Assembly (NCBI RefSeq): GCF_042754225.1
Contig: NZ_JBHZAH010000011.1
Coordinates: 1 to 64,000, forward strand
Length of the DNA stretch: 64,000 bases
Direction of reading: 5' to 3'
Source: Rhodococcus_G sp042754225
GTDB taxonomy: Bacteria > Actinomycetota > Actinomycetes > Mycobacteriales > Mycobacteriaceae
Part shown: positions 63,444 to 64,000 of the stretch, piece after piece
Position numbering within the stretch: the first letter of the stretch is position 1
Layout: each line of letters begins with the position of its first letter
Position numbers and translations under genes: made by a program
The notes under the pieces: generated by a model
Told to the model about the DNA's origin: nothing
The model's input: the letters and a program-made list of their open reading frames with translations, nothing else
Databases searched by the model: none

Positions 63444-64000
63444 ACTCGTATCCCCCGATCTGGTATTCGAATTCGGATGTTTCAGCAGGCGCGATATTCA
63501 TGCCGCGCCTGCAGCACAACCGAGAAATAAATATGCGGGCGTAGGCCGGGAGGGTTGCGAAATCGAAGAAACTTAAATCGTTTGACTGTCAGTCAGTGGC
63601 GCCTTAGCGCGACCTCTGGAAAGGTCGACGGTTGCGGTGGGAAGCCCGAAATTCGCGGTCTCCGCTGCGGAGCGCGAACCTGCCGAAGGGTGGGCCGGAG
63701 GATGCCCCGAGCATGGTTCGAGTTGTCGGCCGACCGGAGTTCGACCAAGCGTCAGTCCGTCGATCCGTGGGGCAGGTTCCTCGGCGAGCCTGAACCCGCG
63801 CACACACCACGCAGGCGGATGCGTCCCTTCTCCTCCACGCGCCACGACGAGGCCTCGGCGACACCCGGATCCGGCAGATAGTGACCCCGCCCCGGTAGCG
63901 AAATTCACGGATTCTGCGGCTCGACCTCGACCACATCGCGGCAACGACCGTCCGTAGCCGTCGCGTGAGCGAAACTCAGTTCACTGTGCAGGCGAGTCGC
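63444..64000. other. right end of the window, no gene called
   Basis: Several overlapping frames exist but none has a ribosome site or recognisable motif. A gene may begin beyond the window. Confidence 0.3.
63583..63595. promoter_or_regulatory. short palindrome upstream of the femX-like gene
   Basis: TGACTG-T-CAGTCA, 140 bases upstream of the GTG start, in a region without genes. A possible TetR-type site. Confidence 0.35.

Noticed and set aside
63555..63957. Several frames at the right end
   Set aside because: Mutually overlapping on both strands with no start signal or family features.

Overview
The window is high-GC actinobacterial DNA, most likely from a Rhodococcus-type member of the Mycobacteriales. 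This rests on gene content: a 3-ketosteroid dehydrogenase, an acyl-CoA ligase behind a KstR-type site, an IpdC-type steroid-ring reductase behind a KstR2-type site, a KshA remnant, an EspC-like type VII secretion protein, TIGR03086, DUF4259 and DUF1707 proteins, and a MocR/PNPOx pair. Species is not determinable from the sequence alone. No rRNA, tRNA or CRISPR array was seen.

Left part (0-16 kb): ordinary chromosomal genes. These are kstD, a DHA2-family exporter, an ECF sigma factor with its YCII partner, a methyltransferase/MTHFR-like operon with a perfect 26-bp palindrome in front, a secreted GH5 glycosidase, a MocR regulator with a divergent flavin-binding protein, fadD with a KstR-like site, a lipoprotein, two SRPBCC proteins and DUF4259.

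16-33 kb: regulators, methyltransferases and signs of decay. There is a heptanucleotide tandem repeat, a kshA 3' fragment, an unlisted 36-residue hydrophobic peptide, a frameshifted secreted protein, a 5'-truncated TetR gene and an internally deleted IS481 transposase. Intact units include MarR/TIGR03086 with a clear operator, an alpha/beta hydrolase-LuxR fusion, ipdC with a KstR2-type operator, an ABC-F resistance-type gene behind a leader-peptide/attenuator region, and an alcohol dehydrogenase-cupin-LysR operon.

33-42 kb: secreted lipases (one intact, one decayed paralogue), two tandem DUF1707 membrane proteins, an SMP-30-like beta-propeller, an HsmA-like membrane protein and a GMC oxidoreductase.

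42-52 kb: the most interesting region. Two collinear remnants of a Tn3-family transposase gene (about 42680-43020 and 51205-51312, same strand, consecutive parts of the protein) flank a catabolic island. It encodes an MHS-type importer, an acyl-CoA dehydrogenase, an acyl-CoA ligase, a DUF6282 amidohydrolase-like protein, a crotonase and an IclR regulator. The last five form a translationally coupled operon up to the crotonase. The importer and the operon have near-identical promoters, each followed by the same GTGCCG-centred inverted repeat, so they are probably one regulon controlled by the IclR protein. The substrate is unknown.

52-64 kb: a MarR regulon (two promoters sharing an ATGATTCA-type operator) with two NAD(P)-binding oxidoreductases, a membrane protein and an SGNH hydrolase; an IS5-type transposase scar; a DUF1254/DUF1214 protein; an NlpC/P60 peptidase; a large MalT-like LuxR regulator; and a FemX-like aminoacyltransferase. 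All family calls are from reading the translations; no database search was run.
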